DNA of 64,000 nt from Streptomyces sp. PH10-H1 (lineage in GTDB: Bacteria > Actinomycetota > Actinomycetes > Streptomycetales > Streptomycetaceae). The DNA is taken from contig NZ_JASISZ010000034.1 of assembly GCF_030063355.1 (NCBI RefSeq), positions 1 through 64,000 of the forward strand, given 5' to 3'. Positions 44,109 through 53,277 of this stretch are shown piece after piece. Positions within the stretch are counted from its first letter, which is position 1. Each line of letters begins with the position of its first letter. The position numbers and the translations under genes were made by a program. The notes beneath the pieces were generated by a model. The model had not been told where the DNA came from. It saw only the letters and a list, made by a program, of their open reading frames with translations, and did no database searches.

Positions 44109-45494
44109 GTGTCCTACCGCGACGACCCAGCCGCCGTGCGTGAGTTCCCGCCTCCCGGTGCCCGGCCGCACCCGCCCGCCGCCCGGCGGATCGTGATCAT
44201 ATCCGCGAGCATGGGTGCCGGACACGACGGCGCCGCCGCCGAGTTGGAGCGCCGCCTGCTGTCCTGCGGATTCCAGGTGGACCGGCACGATTTCCTCGAC
44301 CTGATACCGGCCCGGCTGGGCACGCTGCTGTCCAGCGGCTATCACCGGTTGCTGACCTGGGCCCCGACGGGCTACCAGCGGATCTACACCCGCACCGAGG
44401 AGACCCGGCGCCCCGGCCCGGCCGTTCGCGCCCTGCTGCGCAGCGCCGAACGGGGCACCCTGCGGGCGGTCACCGCGGACACCGTCGCGGTGGTGTCGAC
44501 CTATCCGGGTGCGAGTCAGGTTCTGGGCGCCTTGCGGCGGCGTGGCACGGTGAGTGTGCCGGCGATCACCTATCTCACTGACTTTTCTGTGCACGCGCTG
44601 TGGGTCGCGCCGGGCATCGACCTGCATCTGGCCGCCCATCCGATACCCGCCGGCCAGGCGCGGGCGCAAGGCGCCGCCGGGGTGGTGGAGTGCGGCCCGG
44701 TGGTCGATCCCCTGTTCGCGCCCGCGACCACCGCCGGACGCCGCGCGGCGCGGCACCGGTTCGGTCTGCCCGAACAAGCGCCGCTGGCCTTGCTGGTCGC
44801 GGGCTCGTGGGGGATGGGGTCGATCGAGCGGGCGGCCGCCGAGATCCGGGACAGCGGCGTCGCGGTGCCGGTGGTGGTCTGCGGCCGCAACGGGGCGCTG
44901 GCCGACCGGCTGCGGGCGCAGGGCATCGAGCACGTCCACGGATGGGTGCGGGACATGCCGGGCCTGATGCGCGCCTGCGACGTCCTGGTGCAGAACGCGG
45001 GAGGCCTGACGTGCCTGGAGGCGTTCGCCAGCGGCCTTCCCGTCGCGAGTTACCGCTGCATCCCCGGTCACGGACAGACCAATGCCGCCGCACTGCACGA
45101 AGCCGGACTCGCCACCTGGATACGGGAACCGGCCGCACTGGCCCTCCGGCTCGCCGAGCTGCTCGACGGTCCGCTCGGCGGTCAACAGCGCGCCCGGGGA
45201 ATGGTCTTGTTCGGCCCGGACCGTGATCCGGTCCTGGCCGTCGCCGCCGCGGCGGGCCACCGCACCGGCGCCGCCGCGACAGTGCGGCACCCACCCGGGC
45301 GGCCACCCGGGCAGTCAACCGAGCGCCCATCCGGGCGGCCGGTGCGGCGGACGGGCCGGCTGCGGGTGTCGGTGATAGCCACCGTGGTCGCCACCACGGT
45401 GATGCTGGGCATCGGCGCCCCGCTCGCCGAGGCGTACGGCGATTCCCCGGCCCGCTTCGGCGCATTCGCCCACTTCTTCGAAGGAAACCGTTGA
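44109..45494 (+). CDS. MGDG-synthase-like glycosyltransferase with C-terminal membrane segment
   Basis: The 461-residue GT-B enzyme has an N-terminal MGDG-synthase-like domain (RIVIISASMGAGHDGAAAEL, residues 27-46; DFLDLIPARLG) and a GT28-like C-terminal domain with VLVQNAGGLTCLEAFASGLP as the sugar-nucleotide site. Residues ~425-445 form one transmembrane helix after a Pro/Arg-rich linker, unusual for the family. It may transfer a sugar to a lipid carrier. The stop overlaps the deacetylase start (TGATG), linking both to envelope polysaccharide or glycolipid synthesis. GTG is preceded by AAGGAG. Confidence 0.85.
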   Translation: MSYRDDPAAVREFPPPGARPHPPAARRIVIISASMGAGHDGAAAELERRLLSCGFQVDRHDFLDLIPARLGTLLSSGYHRLLTWAPTGYQRIYTRTEETRRPGPAVRALLRSAERGTLRAVTADTVAVVSTYPGASQVLGALRRRGTVSVPAITYLTDFSVHALWVAPGIDLHLAAHPIPAGQARAQGAAGVVECGPVVDPLFAPATTAGRRAARHRFGLPEQAPLALLVAGSWGMGSIERAAAEIRDSGVAVPVVVCGRNGALADRLRAQGIEHVHGWVRDMPGLMRACDVLVQNAGGLTCLEAFASGLPVASYRCIPGHGQTNAAALHEAGLATWIREPAALALRLAELLDGPLGGQQRARGMVLFGPDRDPVLAVAAAAGHRTGAAATVRHPPGRPPGQSTERPSGRPVRRTGRLRVSVIATVVATTVMLGIGAPLAEAYGDSPARFGAFAHFFEGNR

Positions 45495-46267
45495 TGCCCC
45501 TCGAACGGCCCGCCCGCACCCTGCTGCGCAGCGGCACCGCGGCGCTGTCGGTGATCGCCACCGTCCACGCCGCGCCGGCGCTCTCCACCTTCGGACCGCT
45601 GCGCAACCGGTTCATGCCGCGCCTGTCGGGACAAGGCCGCCGTGACCATGTCGCGCTCACCTTCGACGACGGCCCCGATCACCTGTCCACACCGCACTTC
45701 CTGCGCCTGCTGCACACCCGGGATCTGCGCGCGACGTTCTTCCTGCTCGGCTCCATGGCGGTGCGCTCGCCGGGCCTGGTACGGGAGATGTCGGCCGCCG
45801 GCCACGAAATCGCCCTCCACGGCTGGGCCCACCGCCCGCTGCTGCTGCGCGGACCGCGCGCCACGTTCGACGACCTGGCCCGCGGCCGCGACGCCCTCGC
45901 GGAGATCACCGGCTTCCGGCCCCGGCTGTTCCGGCCGCCCTACGGCATCATGACCGCCGGCACACTGCTGGCCTGCCGCCGGCTCGGGCTCACTCCGGTC
46001 CTGTGGAGCACCTGGGGCCGGGACTGGCGAGCGCGTGCGACACCGCGCACCGTCCATGACACCGTCGTCGGCGACCTGCACGGTGGCGGGACGATCCTGC
46101 TGCACGATTCCGACTGCACATCCGCGACCGGGGCCTGGCGCAACACCCTGGGCGCGCTGCCCCCGATCCTGAACAACTGCCAGGAACGCGGCCTGGCCGT
46201 CGGCCCGCTGCGCGAGCACGGGCACCTGCCGGGCCCACCGGACTCCCCCGCCCTCTACACGCCGTAG
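45494..46267 (+). CDS. Polysaccharide deacetylase (NodB domain)
   Basis: The 257-residue protein has a short N-terminal hydrophobic segment (about 10-30) and a NodB carbohydrate esterase-4 domain. Motif 1 is LTFDDGPD (catalytic Asp plus metal Asp), motif 2 is HEIALHGWAH, motif 3 is LFRPPYG and the late motif is ILLHDSD. It would remove N-acetyl groups from a cell-surface glycan. It is translationally coupled to the glycosyltransferase upstream. A TACA/TGTA-like dyad overlaps its final codons. Confidence 0.9.
   Translation: MPLERPARTLLRSGTAALSVIATVHAAPALSTFGPLRNRFMPRLSGQGRRDHVALTFDDGPDHLSTPHFLRLLHTRDLRATFFLLGSMAVRSPGLVREMSAAGHEIALHGWAHRPLLLRGPRATFDDLARGRDALAEITGFRPRLFRPPYGIMTAGTLLACRRLGLTPVLWSTWGRDWRARATPRTVHDTVVGDLHGGGTILLHDSDCTSATGAWRNTLGALPPILNNCQERGLAVGPLREHGHLPGPPDSPALYTP
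46255..46267. promoter_or_regulatory. TACA/TGTA-like dyad 3 (CTACA-cgc-CGTAG)
   Basis: CTCTACACGCCGTAGTAA has one mismatch between arms and shares TCTACA-nnnn-GTAGTA with dyad 2. It overlaps the stop codon of the deacetylase gene and is 110 bases upstream of the BlaI-like gene, where an autoregulatory operator would be expected. Confidence 0.5.
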
Positions 46268-46376
46268 TAACTTGGGGTGTGGACCAGCCAGTGCCGCGCA
46301 GCGGGCGGCAGAACCGGCGGGCCCGGACGGCGGCCTCGGAGCGGCCCGATGACGTGGCCAGGCAGGAGTACGGAAC

Positions 46377-46760
46377 ATGGGCGAGCATGAGGGTCCGAGT
46401 GCGGGACGGCGGGCACCGGGCGAGTTGGAGAGCGAAGTCCTGGCGGCCTTGTGGGCGGCCGGCGAGCCGGTCGGCGCGGGCGTGGTCCGCGAGCAGGTGG
46501 CGGGCGACCCCGCGTACACGACCGTACTGACGATCCTGTCCCGGCTGCACGACAAAAGGCTGGTGACCCGTGAACGCGCGGGGCGCGGCTACCTCTACTC
46601 CCCGGTGCGCGACGAGGCCGGGCACACGGCTGCGGGGATGCGCGAGCTGCTGGAGCACGGCGGGGACCGGGCGGCGGTGCTCGCCCGGTTCGTCTCCGAA
46701 CTGCCGCCCGAGGACGAGAAGCTGCTGGAGCAGCTGTTGCGCGGACACACGGAAGGCTAG
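46377..46760 (+). CDS. BlaI/MecI/CopY-family repressor
   Basis: The 127-residue protein has the family winged helix (LESEVLAALWAAGEPVGAGVV, then YTTVLTILSRLHDKRLVTRERAGRGYLY) and a C-terminal dimerisation helix (VSELPPEDEKLLEQLL). Family members dimerise on TACA-n-TGTA sites and are inactivated by proteolysis or signals from a partner membrane protease. It is followed by an M56 protease gene (gap of three bases). It likely regulates its own operon and the glycosyltransferase operon upstream. Confidence 0.92.
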   Translation: MGEHEGPSAGRRAPGELESEVLAALWAAGEPVGAGVVREQVAGDPAYTTVLTILSRLHDKRLVTRERAGRGYLYSPVRDEAGHTAAGMRELLEHGGDRAAVLARFVSELPPEDEKLLEQLLRGHTEG

Positions 46761-46763
46761 GAC

Positions 46764-47690
46764 GTGTGGATCAACCTGTACCTGCCCCTGGTCGCCAGCG
46801 GGGTCTTCGCGCTGGCCGCGCCCTGGACGGGTCAGAGACTGCCGCCTCGCATCGCCGCGTGGCTGCTGACCTCGGCCGCCCTGGTCGCGGTGTGCGCCTG
46901 GTTGGCCGTCCTGGGGATGCTGGGCTTCACCCTGGTCGGGCAGATCCCACAAGTGGCCGCCGAAGGGCGGTGGTCCGCGCGCATGCTCGCCGCCGACGCA
47001 CCGGTCGACCGGCCCGTGGCCGCCGCCTGTTCCCTCGTCCTGCTCGCGTGCGCGGTGGCGCTGACGGTGTCGGCCTGGCGGCAGACGCGCGTTCTGCTCA
47101 GCGCCTGGCGCGAATGCCGGGGCCTGCCCGCGGCCGGCGACCTGGTCGTGATCGACGATCCCGCGCCCACGGCGTTCGCGCTGCCCGGAGTACCGGGAAG
47201 AGTCGTGATCTCCTCGGGAATGCTGCGGGCCCTGAGCGTCGATGAACGGCGGGCCCTGCTGGCGCACGAACGGGCGCACCTGCGCCACCGTCACCATATC
47301 TTCCTGTTCCTGCTGCAACTGTCCGCGGCCGGCAATCCGCTGCTGCGGCCGGTCGCCCGGGCCGGCGCGTTCGCCCTGGAACGCTGGGCCGATGAACAAG
47401 CCGGCGCCGAAGTCGCCGACCGTCAGCTCATTGCCCGGGCCGTCGCCCGAGCGGCCCTCGCCGCCCGGCGGTCCCCGACGACGATGCTCGCGGCCACCGG
47501 GGGCCCGGTGCCCCAGCGCGTCACTGCACTGCTCAGCCCGCCGGCGCCGCTGCGCCGGGCGCTGCTCGTGGGATTCGGCGCGCTGATGGTGGTGTGCTGC
47601 GCCAGCCTGGGCGTCGCCGCGCAGGGGATGGACCAGTTGTTCGACGCCGCCACGCCCAGCACCGCCCTCATAGATGTCTGCGACCACTGA
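46764..47690 (+). CDS. M56-family membrane metalloprotease (BlaR/MecR-like, no sensor domain)
   Basis: The 308-residue protein starts GTG. It has three to four N-terminal transmembrane helices, a cytoplasmic zinc domain with HERAH (in LLAHERAHLRHRHH) and a last helix near residues 265-285. There is no C-terminal penicillin-binding sensor domain, in contrast with BlaR1/MecR1. The usual role is to cleave or release the BlaI repressor on envelope stress. It is co-transcribed with the repressor. Confidence 0.88.
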   Translation: MWINLYLPLVASGVFALAAPWTGQRLPPRIAAWLLTSAALVAVCAWLAVLGMLGFTLVGQIPQVAAEGRWSARMLAADAPVDRPVAAACSLVLLACAVALTVSAWRQTRVLLSAWRECRGLPAAGDLVVIDDPAPTAFALPGVPGRVVISSGMLRALSVDERRALLAHERAHLRHRHHIFLFLLQLSAAGNPLLRPVARAGAFALERWADEQAGAEVADRQLIARAVARAALAARRSPTTMLAATGGPVPQRVTALLSPPAPLRRALLVGFGALMVVCCASLGVAAQGMDQLFDAATPSTALIDVCDH

Positions 47691-47751
47691 CCACTGACGG
47701 ATGCCCCGGTGGACCGCGGGCATGCCCGGGCGGGGTCGTCGCACGGGTGGA

Positions 47752-47787
47752 CGGGTCCGACGGGTCCGACGGGTCCGACGGGTCCGA
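47752..47787. repeat. Four tandem copies of CGGGTCCGA
   Basis: Four perfect 9-base units in a row, between the M56 gene and the convergent response-regulator gene (stop at 47824). The tract is noncoding. It may be a slipped-strand variable site, but no gene would change frame. Confidence 0.75.
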
Positions 47788-47823
47788 CGGCGGAACGTGG
47801 TCGGCCGGCGCCGCTCGCGCCGG

Positions 47824-48495
47824 TCAGCGACCCGGCCAGGCCAGGCCGAGGTCATAGGCCAGGATCACGGCCTGGATCCGGTCGCGGGCGCCGATCTTCG
47901 CCAGCACCCGTCCGACGTGGGTCTTGACCGTCGATTCGGCGAGCACCAGCCGTTCGGCGATCTCGCGGTTGGTCCAGCCCTGGCCGAGAGCGACCAGAAT
48001 CTCGAGTTCGCGTTCGGTCAAGGCGCTCAGCCGGGGGTCGTCGGCGGGCTCCTGGCCCACGGGGCGGCGGGGCAGATGATGCGCGTAGGCGTCCAGCAGC
48101 CGCCGGGTCACGGCGGGGGCGATGACCGCATCGCCGCCGGCGACGGCGCGGATGCCGGCGAGCAGTTCCTCGGGGTGGGCGTCCTTGAGCAGGAAGCCAC
48201 TGGCTCCGGCGCGCAGCGCGGCGTGGGCGTACTCATCCAAGTCGAAGGTGGTGAGCACCAGTACGCGGGAACGGCCCCCGCAGGCGATGATGCGCCGGGT
48301 GGCCTCGATGCCGTCCATCCCGGGCATGCGCACGTCCATCAGCACCACGTCGGGCCGCAGCTGCGTGGCCTGGCGGACCGCTTCGGCCCCGTGGGATGCC
48401 TCGCCGAGGACTTCGGTGTCCGGGGTGCTCTCCAGCAGCATGCGAAAGCCGAGGCGCTGCAACGGCTGGTCGTCGACAATCAGCACCGTCGTCAT
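47824..48495 (-). CDS. NarL/LuxR-type response regulator
   Basis: The 223-residue regulator has a receiver (IVDDQ, Asp in DVVLMDVRMPG, Lys in LLKDAHPEE) and a LuxR-type HTH (LTERELEILVALGQGWTNREI, then STVKTHVGRVLAK). The start overlaps the kinase stop by four bases. Together with the kinase it forms a two-component system in the same transcript as the ABC exporter upstream. Confidence 0.93.
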   Translation of the reverse strand: MTTVLIVDDQPLQRLGFRMLLESTPDTEVLGEASHGAEAVRQATQLRPDVVLMDVRMPGMDGIEATRRIIACGGRSRVLVLTTFDLDEYAHAALRAGASGFLLKDAHPEELLAGIRAVAGGDAVIAPAVTRRLLDAYAHHLPRRPVGQEPADDPRLSALTERELEILVALGQGWTNREIAERLVLAESTVKTHVGRVLAKIGARDRIQAVILAYDLGLAWPGR

Positions 48496-49823
48496 GATCC
48501 GCCGCCCTGGCGCGACGGCGCGGGGACCGGAAGCGGGCCGGGGTCCAGGACGCTCTCCACGGTCCATCCCCCACCCGGACGCGGGCCGGCCGCGACCGTT
48601 CCGCCGTACAGGGCGGCGCGCTCGGACATCCCCGATATCCCGTGCCCTTCCTGGCTCGTCCGCTGAGTGCCGGTGCGGCGGGCGCCGCTGCCCAACGGAT
48701 ACCGCGGACCGTTCGGGGGGCCGGTATCCTCCACGCGGATGCGGATCTTGCCGCCCTCGGAGGCCACGGTGAGCTGGGCCTGCGTGTCGGTGCCCGCGTG
48801 CTTGAGGATATTGGTCAAGGACTCCTGCACGATGCGATAGACCGCCAGCTGCACCCCCGGCTCCACGGCCTCCAGGTCCCCCACCGTGCGGTAGACGACC
48901 TCGGGCCCTGCGGAGCGGACCCGGTCGCACAGCGCGTCCAGGTCCCCGATGCCCGGCTGCGGGCTCAGTTCCAGGGTCGGCCGCTGCGGTGCGGCCCCCG
49001 GATCCTCGCGCAGCATCCCCAGCATCCTGCGCAGTTCGCCGAGCGCCTGGCGGCTGGTGCCCGAGATGAGCTGCAGCGCTTCCTTGCTCCGCCCGGGCGC
49101 GAGGTCCGCCGCGTAGGCGCCGCCGTCCGCGAGGCTGATGATGACGGACAGGTTGTGCCCGATGATGTCGTGCATCTCGCGGGCCACCCGGGCGCGCTCA
49201 GCGGCGGTGGCCAGCTTGCTCTGCTGATCGCGTTCGGTCTCCAGCCGGGCGGCACGGTCGCGCAGCGCGGCCAGGTAGGCCTGGCCGATCCGTACCGCCA
49301 GGCCCAGGGCGGCGGCCGCCGTCGCGGCACTGCCCAGGAAGAACAGGGCGACCAGCGGGGACACCACGGTGGACACGCGCAGGGCCACCAGCACCAGCGC
49401 GACGACGGTGATTCCGCACGCCCAGGGCAGATGGCGCAGCCTGCCGCGCCGGGCCATCCCGTACAGGGCGATGAACAGGGCGATGTCGATGTGCAGCCAC
49501 ACGTCGAGGATCCACTGCAGGAAGAACACCGCCGTGACGGCCGCGAACACCGCGCTGGGCGCCGTGCGCCGCCAGAGCAGCGGCAGCGTCAGCCCCAACT
49601 GCAGCGCCAGGACCCAGCCCCAGGACAGACCAGCCACCTGCAGGGCCTCGTGGCGATCGCCCAGGCGCAGCAGGTCGGGGAGACCGAAGACCAGCAGGAC
49701 CACGACCACCAGCGAGGTGTTCACCAGCCACGGCCGGTTCTGGTCCTCACGAAGCAGCCGCCGGCCGCCGCGCATCAGGCGGGCGACCACGGGGTGGCCC
49801 CACAGTGGGTCCTCGTTCGTCAT
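48492..49823 (-). CDS. Sensor histidine kinase, HisKA_3 type
   Basis: The 443-residue kinase has about five to six transmembrane helices (about 40-185), a coiled linker (ALRDRAARLETERDQ), a HisKA_3 dimerisation domain with phosphoacceptor His in VAREMHDIIGHNLSVII, and an ATPase domain with ESLTNILKHA and EGHGISGMSERAAL. The start ATG 49823 (MTNEDPLWGHP) is favoured over an open frame to 49913. It partners the NarL-type regulator and follows the ABC permease by 127 bases. Confidence 0.92.
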   Translation of the reverse strand: MTNEDPLWGHPVVARLMRGGRRLLREDQNRPWLVNTSLVVVVLLVFGLPDLLRLGDRHEALQVAGLSWGWVLALQLGLTLPLLWRRTAPSAVFAAVTAVFFLQWILDVWLHIDIALFIALYGMARRGRLRHLPWACGITVVALVLVALRVSTVVSPLVALFFLGSAATAAAALGLAVRIGQAYLAALRDRAARLETERDQQSKLATAAERARVAREMHDIIGHNLSVIISLADGGAYAADLAPGRSKEALQLISGTSRQALGELRRMLGMLREDPGAAPQRPTLELSPQPGIGDLDALCDRVRSAGPEVVYRTVGDLEAVEPGVQLAVYRIVQESLTNILKHAGTDTQAQLTVASEGGKIRIRVEDTGPPNGPRYPLGSGARRTGTQRTSQEGHGISGMSERAALYGGTVAAGPRPGGGWTVESVLDPGPLPVPAPSRQGGGS

Positions 49824-49950
49824 CCGCGTCACCCCTCCATCGTCCGCCACGACCTGCCCGGTGCCACCCCGGGGTGGACCGGAGGTGCCACCGGTCAGGT
49901 CGCCCCCGCGCACCAGCGCGGGATGGCGTGCTCGTTCAGGCGACGCTGCT

Positions 49951-50793
49951 TCAGGCGTCGCTGCGCGTCAGCCGGTAGGCGGCGCCGGCCAGCGCCAGCA
50001 CGGTCCAGCCGAGGAACACCGCCAGGCCGGCCCCGGCACTGAGTTCCGGGGCAGTGTGGTGCAGAGCGAACATCGACTCGCCGGCGTGGCTCGGCAGGTA
50101 CGGGCTGATGTTGTCGCGCCAGGAACTGGGCAGCAGCGAGATCAGTCCGGGGATCAGCATCAGCGTCGCGACGAGCACGGAGATGCCTCCGGCGACCGAG
50201 CGCAGGATCGCGCCCAGGGCGACGCCGATCACGCCGACCAGGCCGAGGAAGAGCCCGGCTCCCAGGAGACTGCGCACCACACCGGTGTCGGACAGCGACA
50301 GCGCCGCAGGCGTGCCGGAGATGACGAGGCTGCCGAACAGGAAGGCGGCGAAGGCGCCGACACTGCCCACGACCAGGGCGACCACCCCGTACACGGCGGC
50401 CTTGGACCACAGCACCGGCAGCCGGCGCGGGACGGCCGCGAGCGTGGAGCGGATCATCCCGGTGGAGTACTCACCCGCGATGACCAGGACGCCCAGGACC
50501 CCCAGGGCCAGCTGGGCGAAGTTCGTCCCGAACAGCGAAATGCTGACCGCCGTGGCGCTGGCGAAGTCCCGGTCCATGTGCTTGCCGGGCCCGATGCCCG
50601 ACTTGTAGTGGGCCGAGGCGATCAGGCCGAAAGCGACCATGAACAGCAGCGCCAGGCCCAGGGTGATCCAGGTGGAGCGCAGGGTCCAGAGCTTGGCCCA
50701 CTCCGAGCGCAGCACCCTGCGCCCCGTCACCCGATAGACCGGACGTTCGACCTGCGCCGGGGCAGCCGGCTCTACCTGCGTGATTGCACTCAT
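49951..50793 (-). CDS. ABC-2-type transporter permease
   Basis: The 280-residue protein has six hydrophobic helices (about 45-66, 90-115, 130-155, 165-190, 195-215, 250-270) after a ~40-residue cytoplasmic N-terminus. It is characteristic of ABC-2 permeases that export drugs, lantibiotics or lipids. The start overlaps the ATPase stop by four bases. Two-component genes downstream suggest that it counteracts the compound the kinase senses. Confidence 0.9.
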   Translation of the reverse strand: MSAITQVEPAAPAQVERPVYRVTGRRVLRSEWAKLWTLRSTWITLGLALLFMVAFGLIASAHYKSGIGPGKHMDRDFASATAVSISLFGTNFAQLALGVLGVLVIAGEYSTGMIRSTLAAVPRRLPVLWSKAAVYGVVALVVGSVGAFAAFLFGSLVISGTPAALSLSDTGVVRSLLGAGLFLGLVGVIGVALGAILRSVAGGISVLVATLMLIPGLISLLPSSWRDNISPYLPSHAGESMFALHHTAPELSAGAGLAVFLGWTVLALAGAAYRLTRSDA

Positions 50794-51728
50794 GCCGCAC
50801 TCCCGGTGATGTCGCTGACGGTCACGGAGCCGTGGTACTCGACGGCGTCCCGGGTCAGGTCCATGAACGCCTCCTCCAAGGAGACGGTCTTGGCGGTGAG
50901 CTCGTACAGCGCGATGCCGTGCTCGGCCGCCTTCGTGCCGATGACGCGCGGCGTCAGGCCGGTGACCTGCAGCTCATCCGAGCCGGCCCGGCCGACGATG
51001 TCGACACCGGGCCCGGCCAGGGCCTCCCGCAGACGCGCGGGATCGGCGCTGGCCACCTTCACGGTGTCCCCGCCGGCCTGGCGGACCAGGTCGTGGACGG
51101 TGGTGTCGGCCAGCAGCCTGCCCCGTCCGACGATGATGAGGTGGTCGGCGATGAGCGCCATCTCACTCATCAGGTGGGAGGAGACGAAGACGGTCCGTCC
51201 CTCACCGGCCAGTCCGAGGAGCAGATTACGGATCCACAGGACACCCTCGGGATCCAGTCCATTGACCGGCTCGTCGAGCATGACCGTCGCCGGGTCACCG
51301 AGCAGTGCGGCCGCGATGCCCAGCCGCTGTCCCATGCCCAGGGAGAACGCTCCGGCACGATTCTTCGCCACCGTCTGGAGACCGGTCATCTCGATGACCT
51401 CCTCCACCCTGCGGCGCGAGATCCCATGGGTATAGGCCTGAGCCATCAGATGGTTGAAGGCCGAGCGGCCGGGGTGTATCGACTTGGCCTCCAGCAGCGC
51501 GCCGACCTCCTGCAGCGGGGCGGTGTGCTGGGCATAGCGCCGGCCGTTGACGGCAACGGCACCGCTGGTGGGGGCGTCCAGGCCGACGATCATGCGCATG
51601 GTCGTGGACTTTCCCGCACCGTTGGGGCCGAGGAAGCCGGTGACGGTGCCGGGCTTGACCGTGAAGTCCAGCCGGTCGACCGCCGCCTTGCCCCCGTATC
51701 GCTTGGTCAGCTGATGCGCCTCGATCAT
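50790..51728 (-). CDS. ABC-2-type transporter ATP-binding protein
   Basis: The 312-residue ATPase has Walker A GPNGAGKST, signature FSLGMGQRLGIAAALL and Walker B TVMLDEPVNGLDP, the pattern of drug- or lantibiotic-export ATPases (CcmA/DrrA-like). A ~95-residue C-terminal extension (EHGIALYELTAKTVSLEEAF) is typical of that group. The start ATG 51728 (MIEAHQLTKRYGG) is chosen from homology; the frame is open to 51908. Confidence 0.93.
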   Translation of the reverse strand: MIEAHQLTKRYGGKAAVDRLDFTVKPGTVTGFLGPNGAGKSTTMRMIVGLDAPTSGAVAVNGRRYAQHTAPLQEVGALLEAKSIHPGRSAFNHLMAQAYTHGISRRRVEEVIEMTGLQTVAKNRAGAFSLGMGQRLGIAAALLGDPATVMLDEPVNGLDPEGVLWIRNLLLGLAGEGRTVFVSSHLMSEMALIADHLIIVGRGRLLADTTVHDLVRQAGGDTVKVASADPARLREALAGPGVDIVGRAGSDELQVTGLTPRVIGTKAAEHGIALYELTAKTVSLEEAFMDLTRDAVEYHGSVTVSDITGSAA

Positions 51729-51921
51729 CGGTTCTTCCCTCAGGTCCGGCCGCCGGATCGCCCGGCGTGCGTCACCCTCCACGCTAGGAGCAGGGAGGGC
51801 GCCGGCGGTGGCACCCGGGGAGTGATCTCCGAGTGGAGGTGGTACCGCGGTACTACACGGCGCGAGCGGCGGTTCCCCTACAACGCGGGCAGCGCCGTCC
51901 GATGGCATCGCCGCGAACGCC

Positions 51922-53277
51922 TCAACCGGCGGGCAGCGCCACGACGAACCTCGCGCCGTCGTCGGAGGCCACCAGAGTGATGTCGCCGCCGGCCGCGCGC
52001 GCCAGGCGCAGTGCCAGCGGAAGGCCGAGACCGGCGCCGTCGTGGCCGTCGTCCGGATCAGCGCGGCGGCCGGCTTCGAACACCGCGGCTCCGACCGCGG
52101 CGGGCACCCCGCGGCCGTCGTCGGTCACGGCCACCAGCACACCGCCGGGCCGGGGGGAGTACTCCACGGTGATCCGGTGCACCGCGTATCGGCGGGCGTT
52201 GTCGACCAGCGGTGTGAGGATCCGTTCCAGCAGCACGGCGGAGACACCCGCGGTCGTCCCCTCCGCGCCGACGACCGCGACGGGCGGCGCCTGGGGGTGC
52301 TCCTCGACGCTGCGCCGGGCCAGTGCGCCGGCCACCTCGCCCACGACGCAGCGCCCCGGCACCCGGTCGGCGTCGGTACGGGCCTCGGAGAGCAGCGTCT
52401 CGCAGATCCGCTGCATCTGGGTCGCGCTGGCGGCGATGGCCTCGTGCGAGACGCGCCGCTCCGCGCGGTCCCGGGGACGGGCGGTCAGCCAGTCGGTCTC
52501 GGCGGTGATCCTGGCCAAAGGGGTGCGCAGCTCGTGGGAGAGCTCGGCGGTGAGCTGTTGCTCATGGCGCAGCACCGCGGCCTGCCGGTCCAGGAGCCCG
52601 TCGAGGTTGCCGGCGAGCAGCTCCAGTTCGGCGGGGCGGTCATCGGCGCCGAACCGGTGGGCGGTGCCGTGCTCGCTCCACTCCGAGGCCTGGGCACTCA
52701 TGGCCCCCACCGGGCGCAGCGCCCGGCCCACGACGGTGCGGGACACCAGGTAGACGCCGCCCAGGAGCAGCAGGCCGAGTCCGATCGAACCGGTGAGCGC
52801 CCACTGGGCGGTTATGCGGTAGGCGTCCAGAGCCACCGAGGCGACGACGGTGCCCACCTGATGGCGCCCTGCCATGACCGGGAGCGCGTACAGGCGGGAG
52901 AGCTGCGGTTCTGAGACGTCCGCGAAGGTCTTCCCGCGCCCGGCCAGGGCGTCCGCCCGCGCCTGGAAGGCACTGGCAGCCTTGGGGCGCTCGATGGCCC
53001 GGGTGCCCTGATAGATCCACATGCCGCTGTCCAGTGCCCCGTCGTCCGTCGGCTCGCGCACCACGATCTGCCCGCCCGGCTGGACCTCCACGGTCGCGGC
53101 GACCGCCATCGCGCGGGTGCGCAGCAGGTCGTCGGCCTGCTGGCGCAGCCGGGCGTCCAGGGACATGTTGAAGGCGAGGGTGAGTACGGCGACCCAGATC
53201 GCGGTGGTGGCCAGCGCGAGCAGGGCGAGCCGGCCGCGCAGAGTGGCAGGGGCTCTCATGCGCCTCATGCGCCTCAT
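51922..53277 (-). CDS. Sensor histidine kinase
   Basis: The kinase of up to 451 residues has two transmembrane helices (about 17-37 and 160-180) flanking an extracytoplasmic domain, a HAMP region, H-box LSHELRTPLARI and ATPase motifs DNARRYA and DGAGLGLPLALRLA. The start is ambiguous: ATGs at 53277, 53268 and 53259 come from a tandem CATGCGCCT repeat and encode MRRMRRMR. The first overlaps the response-regulator stop by four bases. It pairs with that regulator. Confidence 0.92.
   Translation of the reverse strand: MRRMRRMRAPATLRGRLALLALATTAIWVAVLTLAFNMSLDARLRQQADDLLRTRAMAVAATVEVQPGGQIVVREPTDDGALDSGMWIYQGTRAIERPKAASAFQARADALAGRGKTFADVSEPQLSRLYALPVMAGRHQVGTVVASVALDAYRITAQWALTGSIGLGLLLLGGVYLVSRTVVGRALRPVGAMSAQASEWSEHGTAHRFGADDRPAELELLAGNLDGLLDRQAAVLRHEQQLTAELSHELRTPLARITAETDWLTARPRDRAERRVSHEAIAASATQMQRICETLLSEARTDADRVPGRCVVGEVAGALARRSVEEHPQAPPVAVVGAEGTTAGVSAVLLERILTPLVDNARRYAVHRITVEYSPRPGGVLVAVTDDGRGVPAAVGAAVFEAGRRADPDDGHDGAGLGLPLALRLARAAGGDITLVASDDGARFVVALPAG

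Noticed and set aside
45990-47855. 621-codon leftward frame opposite blaI and M56
   Set aside because: Antisense to clearly real genes with family motifs; Arg/Pro/Gly-rich sequence without recognised domains.
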